Assembly (NCBI GenBank): GCA_022695795.1
Contig: MU404086.1
Location: forward strand, 337,173 to 401,172
Length of the DNA: 64,000 nucleotides
Reading direction: 5' to 3'
DNA from: Biscogniauxia marginata
Lineage: Eukaryota > Ascomycota > Sordariomycetes > Xylariales > Xylariaceae
The notes beneath the pieces were generated by a model. The model saw nothing but the letters and a program-made list of their open reading frames with translations. It was not told the DNA's origin and did no database searches. A program made the position numbers and the translations under genes. Positions within the stretch are counted from its first letter, which is position 1, and the number at the start of each line of letters is the position of its first letter. Below, one piece after another: positions 1 to 10,442 of the stretch.

Positions 1-823
1 AGAAATATATCTTACCCTCTCTTAACGTCCCTACTGACACGCTATCCCTAGCTATGGAAACCGGCATTGGAGCTCTTCGCCAGCGGGAGAAAAACCCGTA
101 AATGGTGTGGTGCTCAAGAACGAGAGAGAGAGAGAGAGAGTAGAACACCCGGTCACGGGGATCCGGGAAACCCCATTAGAAAAGCTAGGTACATATGTTA
201 GACTGCCTATGTACTAAGTAGATTGAAAACCAAAGACCATATATAGTTAAGAAAGCTTATCCTGACGTCTTGTCTCCCAAGTCAAGAGGACAACGTACAA
301 AAGACGTATATGATATATACGTATAGGTATATAACAAACAAGGAGAAGAAGAGGAAGAAGAGGAATCGGGGCACCTTTACACCCCTAATATCTTTCCGTA
401 TCTACTGAATCTTAATATCATTACAACTAGATGGAGGGAATGTCCTTTCTTGCCGCGCTGTCCTCCTTGATCACTCCATAGTAGGTGGATAGATAGACAT
501 CTTGAGGCTTCATTATTCACCTATTGATCACCACCACCATCATCATCGTTCCGATGATCTCCTATAATCCTCACCACAATTATAGCGATTTCGTTCTTTA
601 AACCAAGTGTCATATACATATGGATAGAACCCTTTAATTGTTAAACCGCCTTGTCCAATCCCATGTCTAGATTGTAAGATAGCGCGAGGAATTCTTCCTA
701 TAAAGCGAAGGCTCATTTCCAAGCTCATATATCAAGACCTCGCCCGCACCAATCCGGGGGCGGAACGTGAACTAATTAATAATATACTTTACTTTATTTA
801 TTGGCTTAGCTTCTACCTAGTTG
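1..823. other. Intergenic, no gene seen
   Basis: No ORF with coding character is visible on either strand. The stretch holds a (GA)n microsatellite at about 122-140, a purine-rich GAAGAAGAGG tract near 340-365 and short CAC/ATC triplet runs near 531-548. The last 40-50 bases are the A/T-rich 3' flank of the Smr-domain gene on the minus strand. Confidence 0.7.
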
Positions 824-3131
824 TCACCGGCTTCTATTTCCACTTGGCCCCTTGGGGGGATCTCGGACAAGCAATCTAACCTTGCCATCACCAATCTCGA
901 CACCCTGACTGAGGATATCCACGTCCTCCTTGTCCTCTTCTTTGTCCCTTGAGCTGTCTTTTGCCAGCGACTTGTCCCAGCTTCTAGCATCGATTCCGAG
1001 TATCCCGCCCATGCTATTGCGGTCTCCGGGGACGGAGAACTCCCGGTACGCATACCTCCACTCGTTCAGGAAATTCCGGATTGCCTTGCCCACCTTGTCC
1101 TTGCCATTTTTGCTGTGGTGGCCGGTTCCCGTAATAGCATACACAGGCTTGCTTTCTTTGCTGTTGTCCAACAGCACTCTCTCGAGGTATTCGACTGCTT
1201 CTTCTGGGTGTAGCCCGTGAAGGTCTACGTAGATTTCCAAACTGGACCCGTTTTGCTTGTTTCGCTCTTCATATAGTTCGCGCGCCGCCTCGCGGTGGGC
1301 CTTCCGCATGAGATCGTTCTCACTTTGACCTCGAAGGCTCAGAGCCTTAGCTGCCCGAGCATCGTTCCGGTTCCATGCTTGTGCAGCGCTATGCTCTTAT
1401 TAATGCTTGGACACTGATAATTGTGCGCTGGGACGAACTTACCTTTGGAGAAACTTGTTGCGGAGGCCACCGTGTTTGATAGCCTCCTGACGAGCCTTGA
1501 GATAGCCCTTGTTGGCCCTGTCCCCAGTCTCTAGCCATGGGATATGTTTGGGCATGGGAATAGCCTGCGCTGCGGCACTGTTCTCTCCATTTCTAATGCT
1601 GGTGGCACTTCCATTTCGGCCAATTTTCTTCGAATCCGGTCTACTAGATCCTGGCGTGGGAGATGGGGACATCCTGACAATGTCAGCTAAAGAACTTGGA
1701 ATCATGTTCTCCTTGTGGCCATGCCCGTGACCCCCACGTTTGCCATGATGTTTCTTGTTAGGCTTAGCGGAGGCTGATCCCAGAGAAGGGAAGGCATCAT
1801 TATCGTCAATCGACGGTGCGCTCAGGCCATCTTTTGCCTGATGCCGGCTCCCTGGGCGGGAACGAGGCTGAGATCTGTCGCTCCCTGCATATGCATGCAT
1901 AGGTTTCAGGCCTGGAGGTGGAGTTAGAGTAGAGCCCGAGTAGCTGAAACTCGCGGCAAAGGGATTAAGCTCCGGCGTCCCAGGTCGTAACGCCGGGAAC
2001 GAGGTTGTATCTTGGACCTGGAGGGTTGAGCTTTTCTGTGGCGGTGTGCTGCTCCCATCCACGTTGAGGCGGTTCATCAGATGGGCTGGATCATGGGAGA
2101 AAATGCACGTGTCACCAGCCAAGCAATTACCCATAACCCAATACCTGACGAGCGTTAGGATCAACGAGCATTGTGGGCTTAGGAAGATAGCGTAGCACTT
2201 ACTTGCATATATGATTACTAAGGTCATGGCTGAACCGGCAATCTGCCCGGAGACATTGTCCAGTGGACAGGTAAAATTTGCAGATAATACCTGCCTTCTG
2301 CTGGGCCGATGGCGTGTTGGGTTTCACATCAGGCGTCATGGACTTCCCGATGAGCACGCTCTTGGCCTCGGGCGTGAGCCCTGAAGCATTGGTCGAATCC
2401 TGCCCCTGAGACTCCATTATAGATGCGATAGTCGCACTCAGATCGTAGCCATGGCTGGAGAGGGCGGCCTCGATCTCCTCGTCCGTCTTGGACGGACCAA
2501 GTATGGAACGGAGCATGTCATAGGGTGTCATATCTGCCTGCTGAGTAGAGACATACTCGGGCGCAGCGGCATTCAGGCCACTCGAGGTCCCCACAGAAGA
2601 AGCGACGCTGAGCGCATCGTCGCTCACGAGCCAGTCAACGTTCTCCGTCTGGAACTCGCCGAAGATTTCTTGCGCCGGACTCGTATCGTTTGCGAACTCG
2701 TAGGCATTTAGGTTTGGACTGTGCGGGATGGCGGGCGCGGCAAAGGCCAAGCGGGGAGAGGGACGTGGCGATGAAAAGGGCGAGACGGTCGAGGATTTGG
2801 TCCTGCCGAGGGTGGTCGGGACAAAACCGGGTGGCGCCAGAGGGCTTACTCCGAGGCGAGGCGAGCCCGATATTGGCGTTGCAGAACCCCGCCAAGAGGC
2901 TGGAGATGGCCGGCGAAGGATCGTCTGTCGTATCGCAGGAGGCGAGGAAGCACTACCGCCGCTCTCACGATATCGCCATAGAGCGTCCAGTATTGAATTT
3001 TCGAGGGCGGTGCCGTTCAAGGTGGTCTCCTTCTTCAACACCTCCTCCAGCTTGTCCGTTTTGTCCTCATCTTCGAGGTCTGGGTCCTGCAGGACGGGCA
3101 GGCAGAGCTCGTACGTCTCGTCGGAGACCAT
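824..3131 (-). CDS. CUE-like / CCCH zinc finger / DUF1771-Smr domain protein
   Basis: Three exons: 3131-2203, 2144-1443 and 1388-824, giving 731 aa in frame. A CUE-like ubiquitin-binding segment (TPYDMLRSILG...) lies near residues 215-255. It is followed by two CCCH fingers: C284-x8-C293-x4-C298-x3-H302, and C309-x7-C317-x5-C323-x3-H327, the second finger being interrupted by intron 1. A long Ser/Pro/Gly-rich linker leads to a DUF1771 helix (AWNRNDARAAKALSLRGQ, about 548-565) and a C-terminal Smr domain with DLHGL (599-603) and GTGHH (631-635). Smr domains in this family act as nucleases or RNA/DNA binders, and eukaryotic Smr proteins with CUE and CCCH modules are linked to mRNA surveillance and ribosome rescue. 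Domain calls are secure; the role in this species is inferred. The start was chosen as the first in-frame Met before the conserved MVSDETYEL-type opening. Confidence 0.9.
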
Positions 3132-4219
3132 GATTACGCGGCTTCGACGAACTGTTATGAGTGGAGGGAGCGGGATCGACAGCTAGTTCTAGAAGAGAAA
3201 GAAAAAAGATGAGACGCGAAACGCTGGGGGGAGACGTTCTAGTATTCATACCTCGCAAGGGAGGGCTTACAGGGCGAGCTGACGTCAACGAAGCATCTAT
3301 GGTAGAGTAAACAACAAGATAGAGAAGAGAAGAAGAACAATAGGGAAGATGGGCGCGGAGAGCGCGAAAAGGGCGGCGTGTTAACTAAAGGATACGTGCC
3401 ACAGGTAATAGGCGACTACTTGCATGATGCAAATGCTGTGAGACGGGAATTGTTGTGGTGAGAAGGGAAAATGCGAGGCAGAAGAGGCGGGAAGTGTGGT
3501 GCCGTTGCAGCGCGAGAGGGTGAATCAGAAGCCTCGTCGGGGGTTCAGCTCCTGTACGCCCGTACTACCGTGGGATACGATGCCTCACGTCGAGGGCAAG
3601 TAAAAGATGTAGTTTAGTTAGTGGTAGGGAGAGTGGGAGAATCGATGCAGCGAGGTGGGGGCCGACCACCCAGCTAATATTAAGACCGGCTGCCTCTACC
3701 GGGACTGTTAGGGGCCACACGCAATTCTCAAACGCACCACTCATCTGCGCCCGCCAAGTGGGGTCGCGCCCGATACGTCCTACGTACCCTGTACCTTAGC
3801 TTGACTTAGACTCCAAGTCTGCTGAAGGTCTCAGGTAGGGTTACCTACGTACAATGTAAGTAGGTAAGCATATGCAGTCGGAAAGCCTCGAAGCCTCGAC
3901 AAGCCGCATGTGAACTTGCTCTTCCGTGCCTATGCGCACTTTTACACCGAAAAAAAAAGCCTGTCCCAAAACTCTACCGACCAGAAAGCACAGAATATCA
4001 GCACAGGTCAGCTGTGCCTATTCCGGAAGCGGACATAACGCAATCAATCCAGCACAATCACAAGCTCACATAGTACATACGTAAGGTCTACGCACAAGGG
4101 TGACATGGAAGCCGTGTCAGCCGGCCCGAACGTTTCCGAGTAAAGTCAACATATCCCGAGCCCAGCCTGAATGTGGCCTTGTCATCACCTTCTTACAGTA
4201 GGAATATGTTTGTAATGGT
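3132..4219. other. Intergenic, no gene seen
   Basis: This is the upstream region of the Smr gene and the 3' flank of the F-box/JmjC gene, both on the minus strand. It contains a purine-rich leader (about 3180-3345) and TACGTAGGT/TAGGTAG-type short motifs near 3840-3870. No ORF with codon-like composition or recognisable domain was found. Confidence 0.6.
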
Positions 4220-5957
4220 TTAAGGTATCTCCCCATCCTCATCTGCAAACCCAAAACCAAAACTGAAACCACCACCTCCGTTTTCCCCTTGGTCTTTGCC
4301 CCCGACAGCCTCCTCCCACTTCCGTTTCTTGGTCCTGCTCTTCCGCTCCATCTCCTCGAGGGCCTCGTCGAGCAGATCTGGATAGCTACCTCTGAGCCGT
4401 TCTACGAAAAGGTCATAAGGGCACTCGATGCTCCTCTTGAATCCCGTTACCTGGTCTGGCCTGTCTTTGAGAAAGGAAAGAACGTCTGCCAGGTGTGATT
4501 TGGGCACAAAATTCTGCGTGAGAGCTATGCCAGCTTCTAGATTGACCACTAAGTGCCACCAGCCACTTGGTACGTGCAAAATCTCACCTGCTTTGCAGAC
4601 ACCTTCAACACATCCAGGCATGGCTCGAGCCTCGGCATGGAACTCAAGAAGCCATTCGGCTATGCTGAGGGGACTGGTGACCTCGCTGCTATCCTTTGAG
4701 ACGTAAACTCCAGGGACCTGTGCCGCCGAAGGAAACATGATCCAGTATTTCGACCCTTGGATGACAGCGTTCCAGGCACTCGTTGCGTTTGGGTCTTTAT
4801 GGAATGTCGAGCCGCTGCGTTCCGGCCCAACGATAAGCCACCGGTGGGCAGGTCTCTAGCAAGCAATGAATATTAATTGCTTAGTTGAACAGCTTCGTAA
4901 CCTACCTCACTGTGGAGTATTTCGAACAAGTCAAGGCCGAAACACTCGGGTGGCCAGTAAACAGATCCCTCGCTTCGCCCAACTTCGATGTTCATCTTCT
5001 CTGCGAAACCTCGGTCAAAGAGATAGAGGGGGTTCTCGTCATCACTATTGGACATGTAATCGCGATACGTCGAGAATGGCCAATCTACCGCTTCAGCCCG
5101 GAATCGGACGTCGGAGTATTTTCTACCCAACTCCTGGATGCTCCAATCACGACATGCTGGCCACGACTGTATGCATTTAGTGAGTATAAAGGGCTTATTG
5201 CTCCAGCCCTGAGCAAACTCATCATATGTGAGCGACTCTACGCGACTGATTTCGTTTCCCTCTGGTATGCTAGTCGAGTACTTCCCGAGAGCGACATGAG
5301 CGCAGACAAACGGCCGGTGTACCACATCCGAAAAGACATTGCTGCAGTCAATTCTGGTGTGTAGGCTAGGGGGGATCTTCAGATGCGTGCTTCTCCATGA
5401 ACCCTTCCAACAGGGAATTTGACAACTTGCGTCCTGTGATCTATAGGTGAGTCAGTCCCTGTTCTAGAGCTTATATAGACCCTTCCTGTCAGCAAGGGAA
5501 TGGATCAAGGCTTCTGATCGATAAAGTATGACTCACGCCTCGAGCAGAGTCAAAAGACTATCTGAGTGATTGTCTATTCTCCGTGCCGTATGTTGCACTC
5601 CAACAGCAATGATAAGCAAGCAGGTAGAACAGCAAGCAAATTGACTCACTCGAGGAATAGTGTTTTCCACAAATCATCTAATTGGCTAAAGGCATATAGA
5701 AAACGGCAGGTGAATCCAATGTGTCTTAGTGAATCTGTGTCCAGGTACTCGAGCATGTGTAAAATCATTTCATCTGGCAGCCGACCCATGGGGCCTAGGA
5801 ACTGTCGAGCAGTGCTGCCAGATGAAAAGTACTGATTTCCAAGAGGTTTAACCCCGTTTGGGTGAATTGGGATAGAGTCTACCGTCGTTGCGGTCTCTAT
5901 GCCCGCACTGACTCCTCCACTGACTCCTCCACGGCCGATATCCTTTGAAAGCAGCAT
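4220..5957 (-). CDS. F-box and JmjC domain protein
   Basis: Exons 5957-5650, 5440-4906 and 4855-4220 give 492 aa. An F-box (MGRLPDEMILHMLEYL..., residues about 57-103) precedes a JmjC domain of the JMJD6-like cupin type. The Fe(II) ligands are visible as H300-x-D302 in STFHKDPN and H382 in PSGWWHLVVN. The region WLIVGPERSGS and the glycine/lysine that bind 2-oxoglutarate are in the usual order. Such proteins are Fe/2OG-dependent hydroxylases or demethylases, and the F-box suggests an SCF adaptor or substrate link. The C-terminus is acidic and Gly/Phe-rich. The first intron is long (209 nt) for this locus. A 21-nt microexon at 5557-5537 would also keep frame but was not used. The gene is divergent from eIF4A with a 667-bp shared upstream region. 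Substrate is unknown. Confidence 0.85.
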
Positions 5958-6624
5958 GGTGACGGGGTCATTGACTGCAGATTACTGCCGTTCCAGGGGG
6001 GGCGATTCACGAGAGAATGCTATGATAATGTGCCATGCTTTGCCACTCGACGAAGACTCCAAATGTTAAAATTTCAGCCGGAAGATAGGGAATGGGCGAT
6101 TGGCGATAGGAAATGGATGGTGGTTGTGTGGGCCTCTCAATAGGAACAAAACTTTAGGTAGGTAGGTATGGGACTCTTTAGGGGGGAGAAAATTGAAAAG
6201 TCCAATAGAAATCTAGGAATAAGACAAAGCTTAGGACAATAAGGCCGTAGAGTTTGGTTGCTGTGCACCGCCTCAAGGTTTTTCCGATACCCCCCACTCA
6301 AATTTTTTTACTACAAGGTCCCGCCGTCTTTTGATCTTGGGCTCTTCCCTCCCCTCGATCTTCCCAAGTCACAGATTTTTTATCTACCACAACGAACAAC
6401 ACGCAATAATTCACACCACTTGGACCGTACCGCTCTCACGATTGTCGAGAGCATCTGTGTCCATCCTCTATCCGTACGTCAATTCCACGCAGCACTTGCT
6501 TGCCTTTGAGCAAAGAAGTCTGCGCCTTATATTTTCAATCTAACCCCACCAAGATCGCCGCCACCTCTTGAATTCTAAGCAGAGCTTGGAATTCAAGACC
6601 TCGCATCGATTCTCAACCGCAATC
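5958..6624. promoter_or_regulatory. Divergent upstream region, F-box/JmjC gene and eIF4A
   Basis: This is the only non-coding DNA between the two divergent start codons. The eIF4A side is strongly pyrimidine-rich (about 6285-6540), as is common upstream of highly expressed fungal genes. A TAGGTAGGTAGGTATG run lies near 6155-6170. No precise TATA box was assigned. Confidence 0.5.
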
Positions 6625-8022
6625 ATGGCTACCGACAAGGGGCTTGAGGATATCGAGCAATCCCAGATCGAGTCCAACTATGACGAGACCGTCGATTCCT
6701 TCGATGAGATGAACCTGCGATCGGAGCTTCTTCGAGGTAAGACGCGATGAGAAAAAAAACCACAAAGGGAAAAAAAAACAATTAGGTGGATCTGAAGACT
6801 GACGGCGATATTTCACACAGGTGTCTACGCTTATGGCTTCGAGCGCCCCTCTGCTATTCAGCAGCGTGCGATCATGCCCGTTATTAAGGGTAAGCACTCT
6901 CCCTGTCTTCTCTACCGCGCCCACCCTTAAATACTCATTTGCGATAGGCCACGATGTTATTGCGCAGGCCCAGTCCGGTACTGGCAAGACCGCCACTTTC
7001 TCCATCTCTGTTCTCCAGAAGATCGACCCGAATGTCAAGCAGTGCCAGGCACTAATCCTAGCTCCTACCCGTGAACTTGCCCAGCAAATCCAGAAGGTCG
7101 TTGTCGCCATTGGTGACTTCATGAGCATCGAGTGCCATGCTTGCATTGGTGGCACCAGTGTCCGTGATGACATGAAGGCTCTGCAAGACGGCCCCCAGGT
7201 CGTTGTCGGCACCCCCGGTCGCGTGCAGGACATGATTCAGCGACGCTTCCTTAAGACTGATGGCATGAAGATGTTTGTCCTCGACGAGGCCGATGAAATG
7301 CTTTCGGTAAGTGCTTGCGCTATCAAATTCAATGCGGTCAGCGGTACTAACTCCACTTTCTTATCCAGCGTGGTTTCACCGAGCAGATCTACGACATCTT
7401 CCAGCTGCTCCCCCAGTCTACCCAAGTCGTCCTTCTGTCCGCCACTATGCCCCAGGATGTCCTCGAGGTTACCACCAAGTTCATGCGAGACCCTGTTCGT
7501 ATCCTCGTCAAGAAGGATGAGCTCACCCTCGAAGGTATCAAGCAGTTCTACATTGCTGTGGAGAAGGAGGAGTGGAAACTCGACACCCTTTCCGACCTGT
7601 ACGAGACCGTTACCATCACCCAGGCCGTCATCTTCTGCAACACCCGCAGAAAGGTCGACTGGCTCACGGACAAGCTGACAGCTCGCGACTTCACCGTCTC
7701 TGCCATGCACGGTGATATGGACCAGGCCCAGCGTGACCTGATTATGAAGGAGTTCCGATCGGGATCTTCTCGTGTGCTGATCGCCACTGATCTTCTCGCT
7801 CGTGGTATCGACGTCCAGCAGGTCTCGCTGGTCATCAACTACGACCTCCCCGCTAACCGCGAGAACTACATCCACCGTATTGGTCGTGGTGGTCGATTCG
7901 GCCGAAAGGGTGTGGCTATCAACTTTGTCACGGCGGAGGATGTTAGAATGATGCGAGAAATCGAGCAGTTCTACAGCACCCAGATCGAGGAGATGCCGAT
8001 GAACGTGGCCGACCTCATCTAA
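6625..8022 (+). CDS. TIF1: ATP-dependent RNA helicase eIF4A
   Basis: Four exons, 6625-6736, 6821-6889, 6948-7306 and 7369-8022, encode 397 aa, the normal eIF4A length. The Q motif region ([14 protein letters not shown]), Walker A AQSGTGKT (68-75), PTRELA, GTPGR, DEAD box (173-176), SAT, and the C-terminal RGID and [13 protein letters not shown] motifs are all present. eIF4A is the DEAD-box helicase of the cytoplasmic eIF4F cap-binding complex and unwinds 5' leader structure during translation initiation. The sequence matches eIF4A rather than the exon-junction paralogue Fal1/eIF4AIII, judged by the [15 protein letters not shown] N-terminus. Exon 1 is preceded by a pyrimidine-rich leader, consistent with strong constitutive expression. 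Confidence 0.97.
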
Positions 8023-8751
8023 AGCACGGATAAGCACTCGTACTACACAAGACCTGTCTATCCTTTGCATACATCACGCGTCTTTCGACAGATTTGTCCG
8101 GGGGCTTTCGGGGTTAGATAGACAGGGGGACGTGTTTGCCTGAGTGGCGGGCCGCGTGCTCGCTGGCACGGGGAATCTACAGCTTTTGGCGGCCGGTGAA
8201 AAGTATTTGATGCATCTGGGCATTTGCGGCTAGGTATTAGCACCTAATCTCACGGGTGTTTATGCGCGTTTCCTGACGGCGGGAGTTGTTGGTCAGGTTT
8301 CTCGCTTGCTTCTTTCCACATTGTTTGTACCTAAGCCGCCAGACCTTTTCTTAAGTAAATTCGTTTGACCCAAAAGCATCGTATCGACTGTGATCTACTT
8401 GAGTGCCTCTTGTTGATATAGAACTAATGAAGGCCCGCTACGCCATTCCCTTATTCCCCTATACCTAATTAAGTCCATCCATCTAATTTTCCACCTTCCA
8501 TAGGTACATGTACTTACCTATGGTACCTGAGGTTAGCCTAGGTAGGAGGTACCTTCCTACAGGAAACTGATGTACACGTAGCTAGACGAAGGAAAGAGCA
8601 TTTGGCGCGACTTCACAATTCGATTTGTGTACGATTAATTTATTTACCTAACTCCATTGATTCACAATCTCTCGAAAATCCCCAACTATCCTAATTTATC
8701 CTCCAGCCCGCTTCACTATGTAAAACATCCACATCCACCTAAATAAAGACC
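8023..8751. other. Intergenic, eIF4A 3' flank and upstream region of the next gene
   Basis: No coding region was recognised. Near 8505-8555 there is a cluster of TACCTA/TAGGTA words including GGTACCTGAGG and CTAGGTAGGAGGTACC. The same palindromic word recurs in other intergenic regions of the window. Confidence 0.6.
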
Positions 8752-10014
8752 ATGGGTTCCACCGAAGAGGGACAGAGACTTGCCAGGGCCGCCAAGCTCA
8801 ACCTGATGCTCCAAGAACCAGACAATCGAACCAAGGCATCATCCATCGTCCAGGCACTCCTGGTCTATAATGTCTGCAACACCCAGAAAGAATTGGAACG
8901 CATCGATGGCGAGATCCAGAGGATTCGAGACGTCTGTGCCGCTCAAGGTGACCATCGCCGCGAATTTGCCGAGAAGCAGGAGGAAATCCGTAGGGACGTA
9001 GACGGCTTACGTCTTCTAGTCTCGGAGGCAGGGGGGATAGCTCAGACTCACGGGGATGACCTGGGAGCGCTCACCGAGAAGGTCAACAGCCTCTGCTCCG
9101 AGCAGACCACACATACCGCCAAGCTGAGTAGGGACATCCAGTTCATGGCCCAGACGATCGACAGCTGCCAGCAGGACTTTGACAGGGCGCGCAAGACGAT
9201 CGAGGAGCACGAGCTCGCACGTGTCGCCGCCCAGAGGGAAGAGGTCGAGAAACTGAGGGCCGCCATCGAGGACATGAGAACAGAGACGGACCGGCTGCGC
9301 CAGGAGCTCAGCCGGGAACCAACAAGCTCGCAGAAGCAGCAGGAGGCCCTAGACGATATCGTGCGCCAGCAGGAGCAGTCGAGCCAGTTCTTCGAGCAGC
9401 TCGCGTCGAAACAGGGTGTCTTTCTGGACTTCCTCGAGAAACTACCCGTCGGCCCCCCAGATCTCCTCGACTCCGCAGCAGGAGGAGGCGGCACGGACAA
9501 ACCGGCCACTACCACTCCAACTACCACTAGCACACCACCCACAACCATCACCCCTTCCGCGTCCACATCCACATCTGCCCCCGCGCCCACGAACACCGCA
9601 CAGCCCGTATCCGCCGAGGTCGTGCGGTTCTGGAAGACGTTCTGCCGGTACCGCAAGTCGTACCGCGCGCGCGCGCCCCGCAGCGACGAGAGCTTCGTCT
9701 GGTATTTCCTCAAGAACTTGGACCCGCGGGCGGCGGCGTTCATGCGAGGCCGACTAGGGCGCGAGCACCCGGACGTCGTGCGTCCGCCGGGGCGGGGGTC
9801 GCGGGACGTCTTCTCGATCTCGGACGAAGGCGAGGTGTTCGTCTCCGACGGCCTAGCGTGGCACCACGTCGAGCAGACGGTGCACAACTTGGACATGCGC
9901 GAGCTGCAGGACGCTGTTGCCAAGACGTCGTCGTCGCCACTTTCCCCAGACGCCGCGAAGGATCCGGATCTGGATCCTGCCCAGAGGGAAAGTAAACGAC
10001 GAAAGGGAGGATAG
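8752..10014 (+). CDS. Intronless coiled-coil protein, function unknown
   Basis: A single exon encodes 420 aa. Residues about 40-230 are rich in Glu, Gln, Arg and Leu with heptad-like spacing (ELERIDGEIQRIRD, EEVEKLRAAIEDMRTE) and should form a long coiled coil. A Thr/Pro/Ser linker (TTTPTTTSTPPTT) follows at about 245-285. A distinct Trp/Tyr/Arg-rich C-terminal segment (VVRFWKTFCRYRKSYR, SFVWYFLKNLDPRAA) runs to about residue 395, and the tail ends in a basic SKRRKGG that could be a nuclear signal. I do not recognise the family. The C-terminal half is more G/C-rich than the first half. It converges on DPP5 with a 428-bp gap. The long ORF on the opposite strand is treated as a shadow. Confidence 0.75.
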   Translation: MGSTEEGQRLARAAKLNLMLQEPDNRTKASSIVQALLVYNVCNTQKELERIDGEIQRIRDVCAAQGDHRREFAEKQEEIRRDVDGLRLLVSEAGGIAQTHGDDLGALTEKVNSLCSEQTTHTAKLSRDIQFMAQTIDSCQQDFDRARKTIEEHELARVAAQREEVEKLRAAIEDMRTETDRLRQELSREPTSSQKQQEALDDIVRQQEQSSQFFEQLASKQGVFLDFLEKLPVGPPDLLDSAAGGGGTDKPATTTPTTTSTPPTTITPSASTSTSAPAPTNTAQPVSAEVVRFWKTFCRYRKSYRARAPRSDESFVWYFLKNLDPRAAAFMRGRLGREHPDVVRPPGRGSRDVFSISDEGEVFVSDGLAWHHVEQTVHNLDMRELQDAVAKTSSSPLSPDAAKDPDLDPAQRESKRRKGG

Positions 10015-10442
10015 AAAAATGCGGAAGTCGAGTAAGGAGTAGGTATCGAGGATACGTAAAAACAGGGCAGCCTGGCGCGAAAAGCTCACATGAACAAATT
10101 TCACAACCATCCCCTCCCCCCTCCCCCCGACTTGCCATCTTTCGATTTCGCTGAGGACCGGAAGAATCTAACTCGTTCGAATAAACCGAAAGCTTTACGT
10201 TCCTATGCTATGGATCCTGGATGCTACATACGATTCAAGTTTTGGGGACGAACAGTGGGTAGAGAGGGAAATTAAGAAGAAAGAAAAACGGAATACTAGC
10301 AGATCACCGATCTAACTTTGCTCATATATCTCGTCTCTGGGGAGTTTCATGTACTGATCCTTTTTTCGTCTTTTTTCGTCAAAAACTTAATTAGAAGGAA
10401 CCAAATGAAACGATATCGAACAGATCAAATTTCTCTTTCCTT
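10015..10442. other. Convergent 3' flanks, no gene seen
   Basis: This is the shared downstream region of the coiled-coil gene (plus) and DPP5 (minus). A duplicated CTTTTTTCGT word occurs near 10360-10380. Nothing else was identified. Confidence 0.6.

Noticed and set aside
5537..5557. 21-nt microexon in the F-box/JmjC gene
   Set aside because: Possible by phase, but a single longer intron joins the two sides in frame with better family-like sequence.
9048..9923. 291-codon ORF antisense to the coiled-coil gene
   Set aside because: Ser/Arg/Val-rich shadow of the 420-aa ORF, whose heptad pattern and start context are more convincing.
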